Source: Brachycybe producta (Eukaryota; Arthropoda; Diplopoda; Playtdesmida; Andrognathidae). From it: 64,000 nucleotides of DNA. Below, piece by piece: positions 22,701-30,498 of this stretch; the stretch's first letter is position 1, and each line of letters begins with the position of its first letter. The DNA is taken from contig JAUPFP010000065.1 of NCBI GenBank assembly GCA_036925085.1, forward strand, positions 421,501 to 485,500, given 5' to 3'. The notes under the pieces were generated by a model. That model was given only the letters and a program-made list of their open reading frames with translations, had not been told where the DNA came from and made no database searches. The translations under genes and the position numbers were made by a program.

Positions 22701-23119
22701 TGAGTGGGGTCTCCCCCTCTCAACTTAGACGGACCGTCCAGTCCTACCACAATGGCTGCCTCCACAGCTTGAGCCGTTGCGACACCCTCCCCTGTCTCCA
22801 GGGCAACGGGAACGTCAGCAACATTCTCAAGCCATATATTGTAAGTGCCTTGTTCTGTGGCTTCGGCAATTCCTGCCACAGCCAACAGACCACGGCCACC
22901 TAAGGCTTTACAATGGGGCTCTACGAGAAGCAGCTGACCAGGGCCAGCATGCTCTACTAAGCTCACGGAAACCACCTTCCGCTCATGAGCTGGTAGCCAT
23001 ACGTTCTCCAACAGTCGCAGAGAACAAACATTCCCGCTCCTAATTGGAGAACTGGTCTCAGCGAGTTCAGGCGACACAATGTCGACCCACCCATCCACCC
23101 GCTCATGCCTGTCAGGCAT
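16736..23119 (-). CDS. pol: Element A polyprotein: RT, RNase H, integrase fused to ORF3 (2127 aa)
   Basis: One uninterrupted frame. From the N-terminus: protease-RT linker; RT with FRFCVDYRRLN, LASGYWQV, FGLCNAP and the catalytic YLDD (about residue 378); RNase H with IHTDASGYG (about 525) and TDHHAL; integrase with the HHCC finger (GHFGVYK, CLVCQ), WGMDF, ISDRGSQ and ANGLTERTNK as D,D,E; then the GYGRKVRDRFHV module near 1105. About 1000 more residues follow: acidic and serine-rich, two likely coiled coils, basic KKK tracts, and a conserved globular C-terminus (FLNNRLGLWQDQPGMEG to ALVDLLTSRTL). Polymerase and integrase motifs look intact. The initial ATG is an accident of a deletion joining the protease stump to this frame, so normal synthesis would be as part of a Gag-Pro-Pol product. 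Cleavage sites are not visible. ORF3 function is unknown. Confidence 0.9.
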   Translation of the reverse strand: MPDRHERVDGWVDIVSPELAETSSPIRSGNVCSLRLLENVWLPAHERKVVSVSLVEHAGPGQLLLVEPHCKALGGRGLLAVAGIAEATEQGTYNIWLENVADVPVALETGEGVATAQAVEAAIVVGLDGPSKLRGGDPTQGDGRPWGLPPKLRGATGKGRRVLNAEVKPTLEECLKIGPGLKPEEAAQLREFLLERRDHFAFDYTELGETPLVEHTIDTGGLPPVREGLRRTAPAARAIEREEVAKMLDAGVIQPSHSPYASPILLVRKKDGGFRFCVDYRRLNAQTKADQYPLPRIDDALDSLAGAKYFATLDLASGYWQVRMAEPDIEKTAFICSQGLFEFRKMPFGLCNAPATMQRVLDLLLAGHKWESCLVYLDDIIVFGSTFEQFLERLSTVLRLLRGAELKLQPKKCFFGFDKVKYLGHIVSAEGVAPDPGLVRAVEEFSVPTTVTAVRSFLGLAGYYRRFIKDFAKVTRPLHDLTRKDASFDWSEQCGLAFERLKAFLTEAPVLTMYDPRGEVLIHTDASGYGLGVVVYQKLPEDKAPRVLAYASRLMKRPETRYSVTEQECLAIMFAVGKFRPYIFNRDFVIVTDHHALCHLQTAKNLQGRLGRWQMQLQEYRYKIQFKKGKLHEDADCLSRYPVNEVDDPFLPEHVEADVGEVIYRVRAEVDWVMEQANDNWCSKVKRELYTDPNSNLRFKFVVANKLLYAIKSIQDRTRTVLVVPRSCQAFCLRKLHDSSEAGHFGVYKTYQRLRTRFYWLGMKRDTVEYVKSCLVCQRVRQFARAQGFLQPIVPEYPFHAWGMDFVGPFPASVGGVTYVLIMVDYFTRYSVAKAVRRATAACVVKFLKDEILLVYGTPTTLISDRGSQLCSKLLRKFRERYNIVQHHTTAYHPQANGLTERTNKTVMETIKRYLDPLKDQRDWFEKLRPAVWAYNTAVQESTEVSPYQLLFGREPRLEIDNLLPDGPIRDLPDQQAVEERARQNLAAAQARQKSRYDAGRVQPPLYQPGMKVWMRDMAGKLGQAKKWNFAYKAELGTVVRQVSDLVYEIEFVDGYGRKVRDRFHVDNLKPYVPTCGVREENGQGGSDTSSNSSGTSDAESQDDRTVEDDNVPPGPSSRPGLASESTDSEAEEAPQPRYNLRPRKPKAFEVMQASSGPPESARTRQGLYEPLPWWERAGRSLEWDDGLVRKNKNWAPRDPWTGHRLSVTNRWRSPGENWVEKSVMSSCRLGVKSAGDVSDCALSPASMLAVPLARLAAKRHPVWKSKQGRSFAASWHLRQVFRQRKRNDAGSLVASRKLVAPVSRSRLELASLAEESPEAGMDTTEVSVLHIARQWRGQCILSSEDSLESEERGKASPGKRSMTGPREGTPTIQGSPLDVVPLGKTEEDRLDRVDESRKYQMPSESFLMADGKRSYVGEFPTKQCRKDGSKSKKKSGAARYAARMRALTEREAQLQRREAAMALLMPAAGLLAGAHAHPEGAPGAARPEDQPPAVGSPAAVAGSSSRQSGTPKRDRRMEKKANQPSVFTPRKSTPVSGGGGQGQKCPRPFTPPVVSHPAGKKATTSHGGPASFPAGKWSYEDRARYHMAQAAKCEARIKRAKQVECRQEFEPRTSQFPPLRGTEVRNLLVTGEPPVGRGVALVARTSTAAGQQRIAQRGAMQAPKAPTQGAGAKTVGGKGQPTLAPGKLKIPRDKRGHVVAARPSSIVKSATGVNSEASTASAGKASVGKSSHSKGVNHPPKSDRPGESLSLGVSGSKHGKPSSQKKKQKVDKKKSRFGKKGGPGPSGQESLGTTARRVGTDEEESRHGATVSAGNQPYHTRQVMTARTDGRSMRDVVLGIPPSSPKVVMVPNPRVRSVGTLRRVSSHSPRCGGSPVGKVSVPTKRGPVPSIGRTPFSLSPDKGVFGTLGPEEEARSPQPAGKGRHSGASPPYSEREVFLNNRLGLWQDQPGMEGFQYLGYYRLGEPLPVPWLRSLPSFSMRFVLAFGGRDFPVLLVVNPVRRRFAFLDVMGTGAGLVRLVQLAAPYVQHLLGCDLEEMVGEFVVQPLRGSESDPAAALVDLLTSRTLRRGPQLATLAIDVYRRQEEARLRGTEFDIGHGWQNTRMCLWWARRWISEWWALRWFHQR

Positions 23120-23723
23120 GAGGGAAGGCTAACCTTCTGCACCGGTAACCCCATCTCCTGTGCCACCGACATGCTCATTACCGATACCTCGGCACCGGTG
23201 TCAACAATCGACTCAACCAGCCGATCGTTCATCGAAACCAGAACACGTGGTGCCCCACGCAAATAAGCACGGCTCTGTAATTCCGGTATAGGCAACCGTC
23301 GTTGCCCGACATTACTTTTCCGAGCCTCATCCGTTCTCCCATCCACGAGGGATGGTCGTACCGGATGCTCGGGGGTCTGGGTACCAGTCTCCAAACCAGG
23401 AGACCTACCAGGCCTGGGCAACAGCATGGGCGCACCAACGCTCGAAGCCCTCGTAATGCCCGTACCGTTCGGACCTTCCTCCCCCTCATCTGGGAAGAAA
23501 GGTGCCACCCAGCTCTCCAGCCGGGCAAGCGCAGCTTCCAGTGTGGGGCTTGTCTCCTGAAATACCCACTGGGTAATTTCTGGGTCCGCAGACCTTGCCA
23601 GAGGCACCCCTGCTTCATGCAGGATTCCCACATACTTGGACACTGCCCGAAGGTACGTCCCTTCCTCACTTCGCCGGCTTTGCCGGACACCTGAGTTTTT
23701 AAGCGAACCCGGTCGACTGCAGC
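23120..23723 (-). pseudogene. Element A protease, C-terminal half deleted
   Basis: An aspartic protease domain in the -1 frame relative to gag. It is open from the slippery site through the YLRAVSKYVGILHEAG spacer to IVDTGAEVSVMSM (the DTG catalytic loop). Just after LPSCLTGM, at about 23116, it jumps to sequence that lies about 460 nt further on in B, losing the flap, the second hydrophobic-hydrophobic-Gly motif and the frame. A therefore cannot make an active protease, although its polymerase frame is intact. Confidence 0.85.
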
Positions 23724-23754
23724 TCAGTTCTGCAGCGACCGTTGCCGGTTTAAC
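23710..23754 (-). promoter_or_regulatory. gag-pro -1 frameshift signal of element A
   Basis: On the minus strand: slippery heptamer GTTAAAC (23754-23748) in gag phase G TTA AAC, a 6-nt spacer, then the stem CGGTCG-CTGCAG paired with CTGCAG-T-CGACCG. That is twelve pairs with a one-base bulge and loop AACTGAG. The gag TGA lies in the loop. The -1 frame continues open into protease. The equivalent in B/CD/FJ keeps the outer stem but has a different, still complementary, inner stem. Confidence 0.85.
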
Positions 23755-25538
23755 GATGGCGCACCATCGTCTCTGGCAACAGGCAGATAGTATGTCTGTC
23801 CGTTAATTACGGTGGACAGACATTCACGGTCCTGCCGTACCACGGGTACCAGACCCGTGCCATACAGCACCGCCTGGCTTCTGCCAGGTGTCACCCTAGC
23901 AACCTGTCCTCGGGCCAAAGCCTCCGGACAGTCCTTCTTCAAGTGACCCATTTGGTCGCACTTGTAGCATGGACCTGGTTGCTTCCGGGTGGGACCACCA
24001 CCTCCAGCCGATTGGCCAGACCCAGACGGTGCTGCTGTGGACTGATTTCCTCCCTGGCTCCGCCGCCTAGTCTTATTACCCTTCTTCCCTCTGGTCTTGG
24101 CAGTCGCTCCGTCCGCATTGGACGGAACATTCGCCTTTGCACCCGAAGGGTTGGAGGAAGACTTAGCAGAGCCTTTGGGCTGTGCCACAGCACCTGAGGC
24201 CTTGACCGTAGTCTTGGTCTCTGGTACCGTCAAGGTACGGGCAGGCAATTCACCCACCGTCAGCATGTCAGCCTCAACCAACATTGCCGCCGCGGTGAAT
24301 GCCCGCACCGTTTCGGCCTTCGATCCCCAGAGCGGTCTGAGGATCGCCGGCTGCAGTTTCTTCTTAAATCGGAGGAGTCGACAAGACTCGTCTTCATTAG
24401 GAGAAACTCGTTCTGCTAGCTCAATAAAGCGCCAGTAGAACGCCTGGAGCGACTCGGTCGGCCCCTGCACCATTGTTTCAAACCGACCGAAACAAGCCTG
24501 AGCCTGATTCTTAGTCCCGAAACGCTGGAACATGGCCTCCTTTAGCTCCGGCCAGGTCAGGTCCGGCTGAAACTCTACCAAACTGGCATAGTATTCTTCA
24601 GCCGGGCCGTCAAGCAGGTATGTAAAGAAACTGCACCTGGCCTCATCCGTCCAGCGCTGAGCCCTCGCTTTGGCTTCGAACTGTCGAAGAAAAGGCGTAA
24701 TGTCCTCTCGTCCATCATACCGAATGAACGAGTGAACTGGGTTGAAAAACCCAAACGCCTGAATCTCCGACGGGACGGCCGGTGCAGGCGTCCACGGCGC
24801 GGTACTTACCGGCCGTGGTGCCCTGCTCCGGTTCCCCGAAGTCTCAGCGCCAAGCTCAGCTTCCGTGGGTTCCACCAAGTGGACCCTCGGCTGCTGAACG
24901 TTCGGAAGAACTTCGTGACCCACTCCCACAGGAGCGGTCCAAGTTCCTCCAGGAGGTATCCGCCCGGTCGAAACCGGCGGCGCCTCCCTCCGTACACCTC
25001 CTCGGTGCACGGGCGATGGTGGGAACTGCGGTTGCCCTCTCTGGATCCCATGGATCCCTTGGGGCAGACGTCCCTGCAACTTCAGGTAGTCTATCCCCCT
25101 GGCAACTGCAAGGAGTTCTTCCTCGGACCACGATGTCAACAATGACTCCGTGCCCTGCGGACTACCCAACAGAGTCCCCACCGACTCACTTAAGAGTTCC
25201 CCACCGTGTCCAACCGGACCGGTGGCAGTGGAGGCCAGGACACCGGCTAAATTCCGCGTGCCTATCTCTGCTGGGGTCCTCACAACCCCTTCACCACCAT
25301 CCAACGGTGTTCCGTCAGTGACAATGCCTCCACGGTGCGATCGCACCGTTACAAAGTCTCCGTACGGAGGTCGGTCCGTAGGGACATCCCCTACGGCACC
25401 TTCCCTCACGGAACCAATGTGTCCGTTCCCGCCAACAGCAACCAAACCAGGTTGCTGCCCCTCCGGCCGAATACCACGGCCAATGGTGCGGGAACGCAAC
25501 TCTAATCTCTCGCCTACACCGTTACCTCGACCTACCAT
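23724..25538 (-). CDS. gag: Element A Gag (604 aa)
   Basis: Structural protein that forms the retrotransposon particle and binds genomic RNA. Residues about 1-240 are Gly/Pro/Arg-rich and variable. The capsid-like region (about 255-400) has the conserved block FFNPVHSFIRYDGREDITPF, then FEAKARAQRWTDEARCSFF, LLDGPAEEYYASLVE and LQAFYWRFIELAERVSP, typical of Retrotrans_gag-type domains. A low-complexity Ser/Ala/Lys region follows, then one CCHC knuckle (CYKCDQMGHLKKDC) near 540. The frame is complete from ATG to TGA. Its last codons contain the slippery site for protease expression. The start is the only one giving alignment to the GRELGADAGLELRGR-like leader peptides of other copies. Confidence 0.88.
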   Translation of the reverse strand: MVGRGNGVGERLELRSRTIGRGIRPEGQQPGLVAVGGNGHIGSVREGAVGDVPTDRPPYGDFVTVRSHRGGIVTDGTPLDGGEGVVRTPAEIGTRNLAGVLASTATGPVGHGGELLSESVGTLLGSPQGTESLLTSWSEEELLAVARGIDYLKLQGRLPQGIHGIQRGQPQFPPSPVHRGGVRREAPPVSTGRIPPGGTWTAPVGVGHEVLPNVQQPRVHLVEPTEAELGAETSGNRSRAPRPVSTAPWTPAPAVPSEIQAFGFFNPVHSFIRYDGREDITPFLRQFEAKARAQRWTDEARCSFFTYLLDGPAEEYYASLVEFQPDLTWPELKEAMFQRFGTKNQAQACFGRFETMVQGPTESLQAFYWRFIELAERVSPNEDESCRLLRFKKKLQPAILRPLWGSKAETVRAFTAAAMLVEADMLTVGELPARTLTVPETKTTVKASGAVAQPKGSAKSSSNPSGAKANVPSNADGATAKTRGKKGNKTRRRSQGGNQSTAAPSGSGQSAGGGGPTRKQPGPCYKCDQMGHLKKDCPEALARGQVARVTPGRSQAVLYGTGLVPVVRQDRECLSTVINGQTYYLPVARDDGAPSLNRQRSLQN

Positions 25539-26206
25539 CGGGGAGAACGGGGTTTAGGCCGATTCCCACCGTGCGAACACGGACAGAAACGGCCACCACT
25601 TGTAAGTGAGAGAATCTACCGTGAAATCTGGCGAATTCACGGACCAAAGTCCAGAAATCACCGTCAAACAACGGTGGAACCGTACCAAACCGTAGTTTCA
25701 CGGACAAATGTCCTTGTCCCACAGTAACCGTACGGTTAGAGTCTCTTTTCACCGTCTTCGAACGGAGATTCACGGTCAACGGTCCGCAAATCACCGTCTA
25801 CTAGCGGTGAAACTACCTTTCTACCGTGGTCGACCGGTAAATCACGGACAAAAATCCGCAATTCACCGTCTACTAACGGTAAAACTCCCTTTTTACCGTG
25901 TCTGCCTGGTGATACACGGACAAAAGCCCGCCACACACCGTCAACCACCGGTAAAACCACAAATAACCACGGTATCACGGACAACGGTCTGTGTCCCACG
26001 GTTAGATTTACGGCAGGAGTAACTTTCACCGTCCTCGAACGGTTAGGTAGGCGGTAGGCGGACAAAAGTCCGCAATCTACCGTCCACTGATGGTGAAACT
26101 CCCTTTTTACCGTGTTAGAACGGTGATCCACGGACAAAAGTCCGTATTCCACCGTCTACTTGCGGTAAAAAGTCCCTTTTTACCGTGTTCTACCGGTCTT
26201 GCACGG
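25539..26206 (-). mobile_element. Element A leader (hairpin array), truncated at the B junction
   Basis: Non-coding, rich in ACCGT/ACGGT, with repeated CGGAC-TTTT-GTCCG palindromes on either strand (for example near 25640, 25700, 25850, 25920, 26065 and 26135). At 26206 it meets B's LTR remnant. A's PBS and the last roughly 214 nt of its 5' LTR are missing, removed by the deletion that also cut B's LTR. Confidence 0.8.
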
Positions 26207-26514
26207 TACCGCGGAGGGTGGGTTGTCCGGTTAGGGGAACAACACCACCGTCTTTCCGACTTGTTTCGGCCGGTCTTCGTGTCGGCTCGCGGTAGAACCG
26301 GAGTTCTACCGCGATATTCTCGGCGTGGCGGCGTTGTTTTTCGTCGTGTCCGTCGTGGGTGGCTCCTAGAGCCGACACAACCCGGGGAGCACCGTGTGGG
26401 AGACGGCTACGGGTACGGTCCCGTCCCCGTGAGGAGCCGGTTGTGCGGTAAGTTTAACGTCCTTTTTGGGGTTTTGCTTACTGGGGTATTGTGACGGTCC
26501 GGCGGGACGTTACA
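26207..26514 (+). mobile_element. 5' LTR of element B (U3 deleted)
   Basis: 308 nt from GTACCGCGGAGGGTGGG to GGGACGTTACA, differing from the corresponding part of B's 3' LTR (38007-38314) at only about four to six positions by eye. About 490 nt of the LTR start are missing, so the promoter part is gone from this end. Confidence 0.92.
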
Positions 26515-27145
26515 ATTGGTGGAGGCGCCGGGTAACAATCCCAGTACCTCTCGCACGGTGATTTACCGTGTATTCGACCGTTAAGTCGGTCGAATCACCG
26601 TGCGGTGCGAGTACGCCACTGGGCGCGGACTTTGGTCCGTGGGACAGCGGCGGAAACCACCGTTTTACCGTTAATTTACCGTTGTTTACCATGGGGGACG
26701 GACTCTGGTCCGTTGTACCGTGGTTAATGGTAAATTTACCGTCAGTTACCGTATTGGTACCGTCGAATTACCGTGGGGCACGGACTACGGTCCGTGGTAC
26801 CGTGGTTTTCGGTGGTGTACGGTATTTTACCGCAAGTACACCGTGGTGTACGGACTTTTGTCCGTTGGTCCACGGTAGAAAGGGGTAAAAGGTCTTGTAC
26901 CATGAAGTACACCGTGAGAGACGGACTTTTTTCCGTTATACCGCGGTCGAAACCGGTGAAGTCAAACTCTGAACGTACCTTACCGTGGGACACGGACTTT
27001 TGTCCGTGATACTGCCGTTTTGCACGGTCCCATCCGTTCGTAACGGTATTTTACGGACTTTTGTCCGTGAGTTTACCGTTTTCGACGGTGGAAACCCGAT
27101 ATCTGGTGGCTTTGTCCAGATTTTACGGTTCGTTTACGGTGAAAA
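26515..27145 (+). mobile_element. Element B PBS and leader with seven stem-loops
   Basis: The PBS TGGTGGAGGCGCC starts at 26517. The leader then repeats a 61-82 nt unit with an ACCGT border and a CGGAC...GTCCG palindrome at about 26626, 26699, 26781, 26851, 26932, 26993 and 27054. The stems stay paired while loops vary (TTTG, TCTG, TACG, TTTT). No ATG-initiated frame of note lies before 27146. A likely RNA packaging or translation-control region, which is inference. Confidence 0.8.
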
Positions 27146-28920
27146 ATGGAGTCAGCCCCAAAAGTACCGACGGGAGGTCGGGAACTTGGTGCAGATGCGG
27201 GGTTGGAGTTACGCGGCCGCGTAGTCGACCGTCCCCTTGGGGGGCGGAAGGCGGTGCGCCTCTAGTGAGAAAGGAGCATAGCGGTAGCGTAGGCGGGGAT
27301 CTCCCGGAGGACTGGGTCATGGTGCGGAAACACCGCTGTGACATTCTTCCGGGAGAATACCCGTTGGAAGACAGTGGGTCCGACGGTGATCTCACCGGGG
27401 AGGACGAGCAGCCACGGCCGCTTGTCCAAGTTTCCACCGTCGCCCGTCCGGTTGGACGTGGCGATCAGCCCCGTAGGGACATGGTGGAAATCCCGGACGA
27501 GACTGCACGTGAGGGCCGGGCCTTTTTGGCCGGGCTATCCGAGCAGCAACTCGTTGAGATTGCTTACGGGATAGATGTCCTTCGGTTGGAAGGACGACTG
27601 TCCCGGTCGTCGGTTGAGCCGAGGGTGGCACCTCGGTTCTCACTGTCGCCCGTGCGTGAGGGCGCACGGGGAGAGGAACCACCGGTACTTCCCCGGTTGG
27701 TACCTCCGCGGGTAGCACCCAGGCCGTCTCCTCGGGGACTTGGCCGGGGAGCTCCTGCTGTACCCGGACAGCAGCCGAGGGTTCAGATGATGATCCCCTC
27801 GGAAGCTGGGTCGGAGTCTGACGTTTCGGGGAACCGGAGCAGGCAACCTCGCAGGGTTAGCGCCGCTGCTTGGACGCCCGCTCCAGCGGTTCCAGCGGAG
27901 GTTCAGGCGTTCGGGTTCTTTAACCCGGTCCACTCTTTTGCTCGTTACGACGGCAGAGAGGACTTGACGCCTTTTCTCCGCAAGTTCGAAGCGAAAGCCC
28001 GAGCTCAGCGCTGGACGGACGAGTCCCGATGCAGTTTCTTTACGTTTCTGCTGGACGGTCCGGCGGAAGAGTACTACGCCACGTTGGTGGAAACTCTTCC
28101 AGACCTGACCTGGACGGAGCTGAAGGACGCTATGCGTAGCCGCTTCAGCACAAGTAACCAGGCTCGCCTCTGTTTCGGTGAATTTGAGTCAATGAAACAG
28201 GGGGCTACCGAGTCTGTTCAGGCATTCTACTGGCGGTTCTTGGAACTGTCCGACCGAGTGTCTCCGGGCAAAGACGAGAGCTGTCGGCTCATTCGCTTCA
28301 AACGGAAACTCCAGACGGCCATCACTGATCAGTTGATCGGTTGCAAGGCCGGTACGGTGGAGGCATATGCCAGAAAGGCACGGCTGGTAGAGGCCGATTT
28401 GCTTCTTGTAGGTAAATTACCTACCCATACAAGAGGGGTTCCTCAGGACAGGGCTAACGCTCCGTCCTCCGGAACCACGGCTAGCTCCGGGAGCTCTGCC
28501 AAGGCGTCATCTTCAAGCCAAACGGGTGCGAAGGCTGCTGCACCGTCCAAGTCGGACAAAGCAGGAGCCAAGACCGGAGGCAAGAAGAAGAAGCAGGCAG
28601 GCTCTGGCGGAGGTCAGCCGGCTGCAACGCCTCGTGGTACGGACCGTACGGGAGATTCACTCCGGCGACTAGGTCCTTGTTTCGGGTGTAACCAAATGGG
28701 TCACCTGAGGAAGGATTGTCCGAAGGCTGCGGCCAAAGGACAGGTTGCCAGAGTGGTGCCTGACGAAAGTCAGAGCCTCCAGCCAACCGCTGGTGTTGCA
28801 CCAGTTTGGCTGGAGGGTCGTAAGTACCTGGCCACGGTTCACGATGGCCAGTTCTACTATGGACTCGTGGAGGACGAGGAGAGATCCTCGTTAAACCGCC
28901 GCCGGTCGCCACCGAACTGA
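27146..28920 (+). CDS. gag: Element B Gag
   Basis: The gag frame is open from 27061 to the TGA at 28918-28920. It contains the conserved capsid block (FFNPVHSFARYDGREDLTPF, RCSFFTFLLDGPAEEYY, SVQAFYWRFLELSDRVSP) at residues about 280-420 of that frame and one CCHC knuckle, CFGCNQMGHLRKDC, near 565. The conserved ATG at 27146 (MESAPKVP) is in another frame. The first ATG in the gag frame is at 27319. The same offset between this ATG and the gag frame is seen in CD and K, so either a shared frame change inactivated the start or gag begins by another route. In element A the equivalent N-terminus is in frame. Otherwise intact. Confidence 0.8.
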
Positions 28921-28935
28921 GTGGTGTGGGACCGG
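28890..28935 (+). promoter_or_regulatory. gag-pro -1 frameshift signal of element B
   Basis: GTTAAAC at 28890-28896 (gag phase G TTA AAC), spacer CGCCG, then the stem CCGGTCGCCACC (28902-28913) pairing with GGTG-TG-GGACCGG (28923-28935). Loop GAACTGAGT holds the gag TGA. The -1 frame is open from 28824, giving about 97 nt of gag/pro overlap, and runs into protease. Confidence 0.85.
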
Positions 28936-30498
28936 TAAAGCTTCAAAGCTCAGGTGCCTGTCACGGCCTGAGCTCTGAACGAGGGACGTACCTCCGGGCG
29001 GTCTCCAAATATGTGGATGTCCTGCAGAAGGCAGGGGTGCCTCTGGCGAGGTCTGCGGACCCGGAAATTACCCAGTGGGTATTTCCATCGCCATGCTCCA
29101 CATTGGAGGCCGTGTGCAGCCAGCTGGATCGCTGGTTTGCCCCCTCACCCTATATGCCTAGTGGTGAGGTGCTGGATCGTGCGATCATCGAGCAGGCGGG
29201 AGGAGTTGGTGCGCCCATACCTCCCGTGGTGCCTGGGGAGTCTCTGGTTTGTGAGACTGTTCCCCAGTCTTCTGCACGTCTGGGATTACCATCCGGTGTG
29301 GACGGTAAGGTGGACGGGAGGCAGAAGATCGATGGTGGGAGCCCGCGGGTTCCCATCCCTGAGCTTCAGAGCCGGGCCTACGACGTAGGTTCATCGAGGG
29401 TGTGGGTGTCGATAGGCGATCGTCTGTTGGAGATGATCGTAGACACCGGGGCCGACGTGTCGGTCCTAAGCATTACGGCGGCACGAGTGATGGAGTTGCC
29501 TATAGAGGAACTGGCGGTTCCTTCATTCCTTCTTGGAATGGGTGGGCACTCCATCGAGGTAGTAGGGGTCACAAATGTGGAATTGACCATCCACAAGAAA
29601 ACCATCAAGGTGCCTCTCCTTTTGGTGAAAGGAGAGGGCGAAGCGTTGTTGGGCGTTGATCACGCCTCACGTTTCGGCTTGATGGTTGATATCGTGCACC
29701 GGAAGGTTTACTTCCGGGAGGATGTCTGGACTGCACATCCAGACGCCCTCCAAGCTGCATTCACCGATCGAGCGCTTGCAGAACCTAGGGAGGTGGAAGC
29801 AATTCCATCGCCGATACCAGGGGCTTTGCCTCCGGGACGGCAACTCCCAGTGGATCCGCTTGCACTCGAGCAGGTTGACGGGTGGGTGAACATTGTTTCA
29901 CCAGAGCTGCCCGAGACCAGAACCTCTATCGGGCGCGGAGATGTTTGTTCTCTGCGACTGAGGGAGAATGTCTGGCTACCAGCACACGTACGACGTGTCG
30001 TATCCGTGACGTTGGTAGAGCATGCCGGCCCTGGCCAGCTGCTTCTCGTGGAGCCGCACCGGAAAGCCTTAGGTGGACGTGGTGTGTTAGCGGTGGCAGG
30101 TATCGCTGCAGCTAACCGGCTTGGCACGTACGATATCTGGCTTGAGAATGTGGGTAGTGCACCTATTGCCCTGGAAACAGGAGAGGGTGTAGCCACGGCT
30201 CAAGCTGTGGAGGCTGCCATTGTGGTAGGGCTGGAAGAGCCGTCTAAGTTGAGAGGGGGAGACCCCACTCCGGAAACAGTTCGACCAGGGAAGTCCTCGT
30301 CTAAGTTGAGAGGGGCGTCCGGAAACGGACGCCAAGTGCTCAACGTGGAGACGGCTCCCACTCTCGAAGAGTGTCTCAAGACTGGTGACAATCTGAAGCC
30401 TGAAGAGGCGAGACAGCTTCGAGAGTTCCTGCTGGCACGCCGGGATCATTTCGCGTTCGACTTCACAGAGTTGGGTGAAACCTCTCTGGTCGAACATA
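28921..30498 (+). CDS. pro: Element B protease and pol linker
   Basis: Expressed in the -1 frame after gag. An N-terminal spacer (YLRAVSKYVDVLQKAG, PEITQWVFP) precedes a retropepsin-like domain: EMIVDTGADVSVLS (catalytic DTG loop), the flap region LGMGGHSIEVVGVTNVEL and LLGVDHASRFGLMVD near the C-terminus. It cleaves the Gag-Pol precursor. The conserved linker follows (VDGWVNIVSPELPETR, VEHAGPGQLLLVEPH, LETGEGVATAQAVEAAIVV, LREFLLARRDHFAFDFTELGE). The true frame is lost at about 30498 by a 2-nt insertion (an extra AT) that other copies lack. The open frame beyond that to 30704 is meaningless. Confidence 0.88.
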
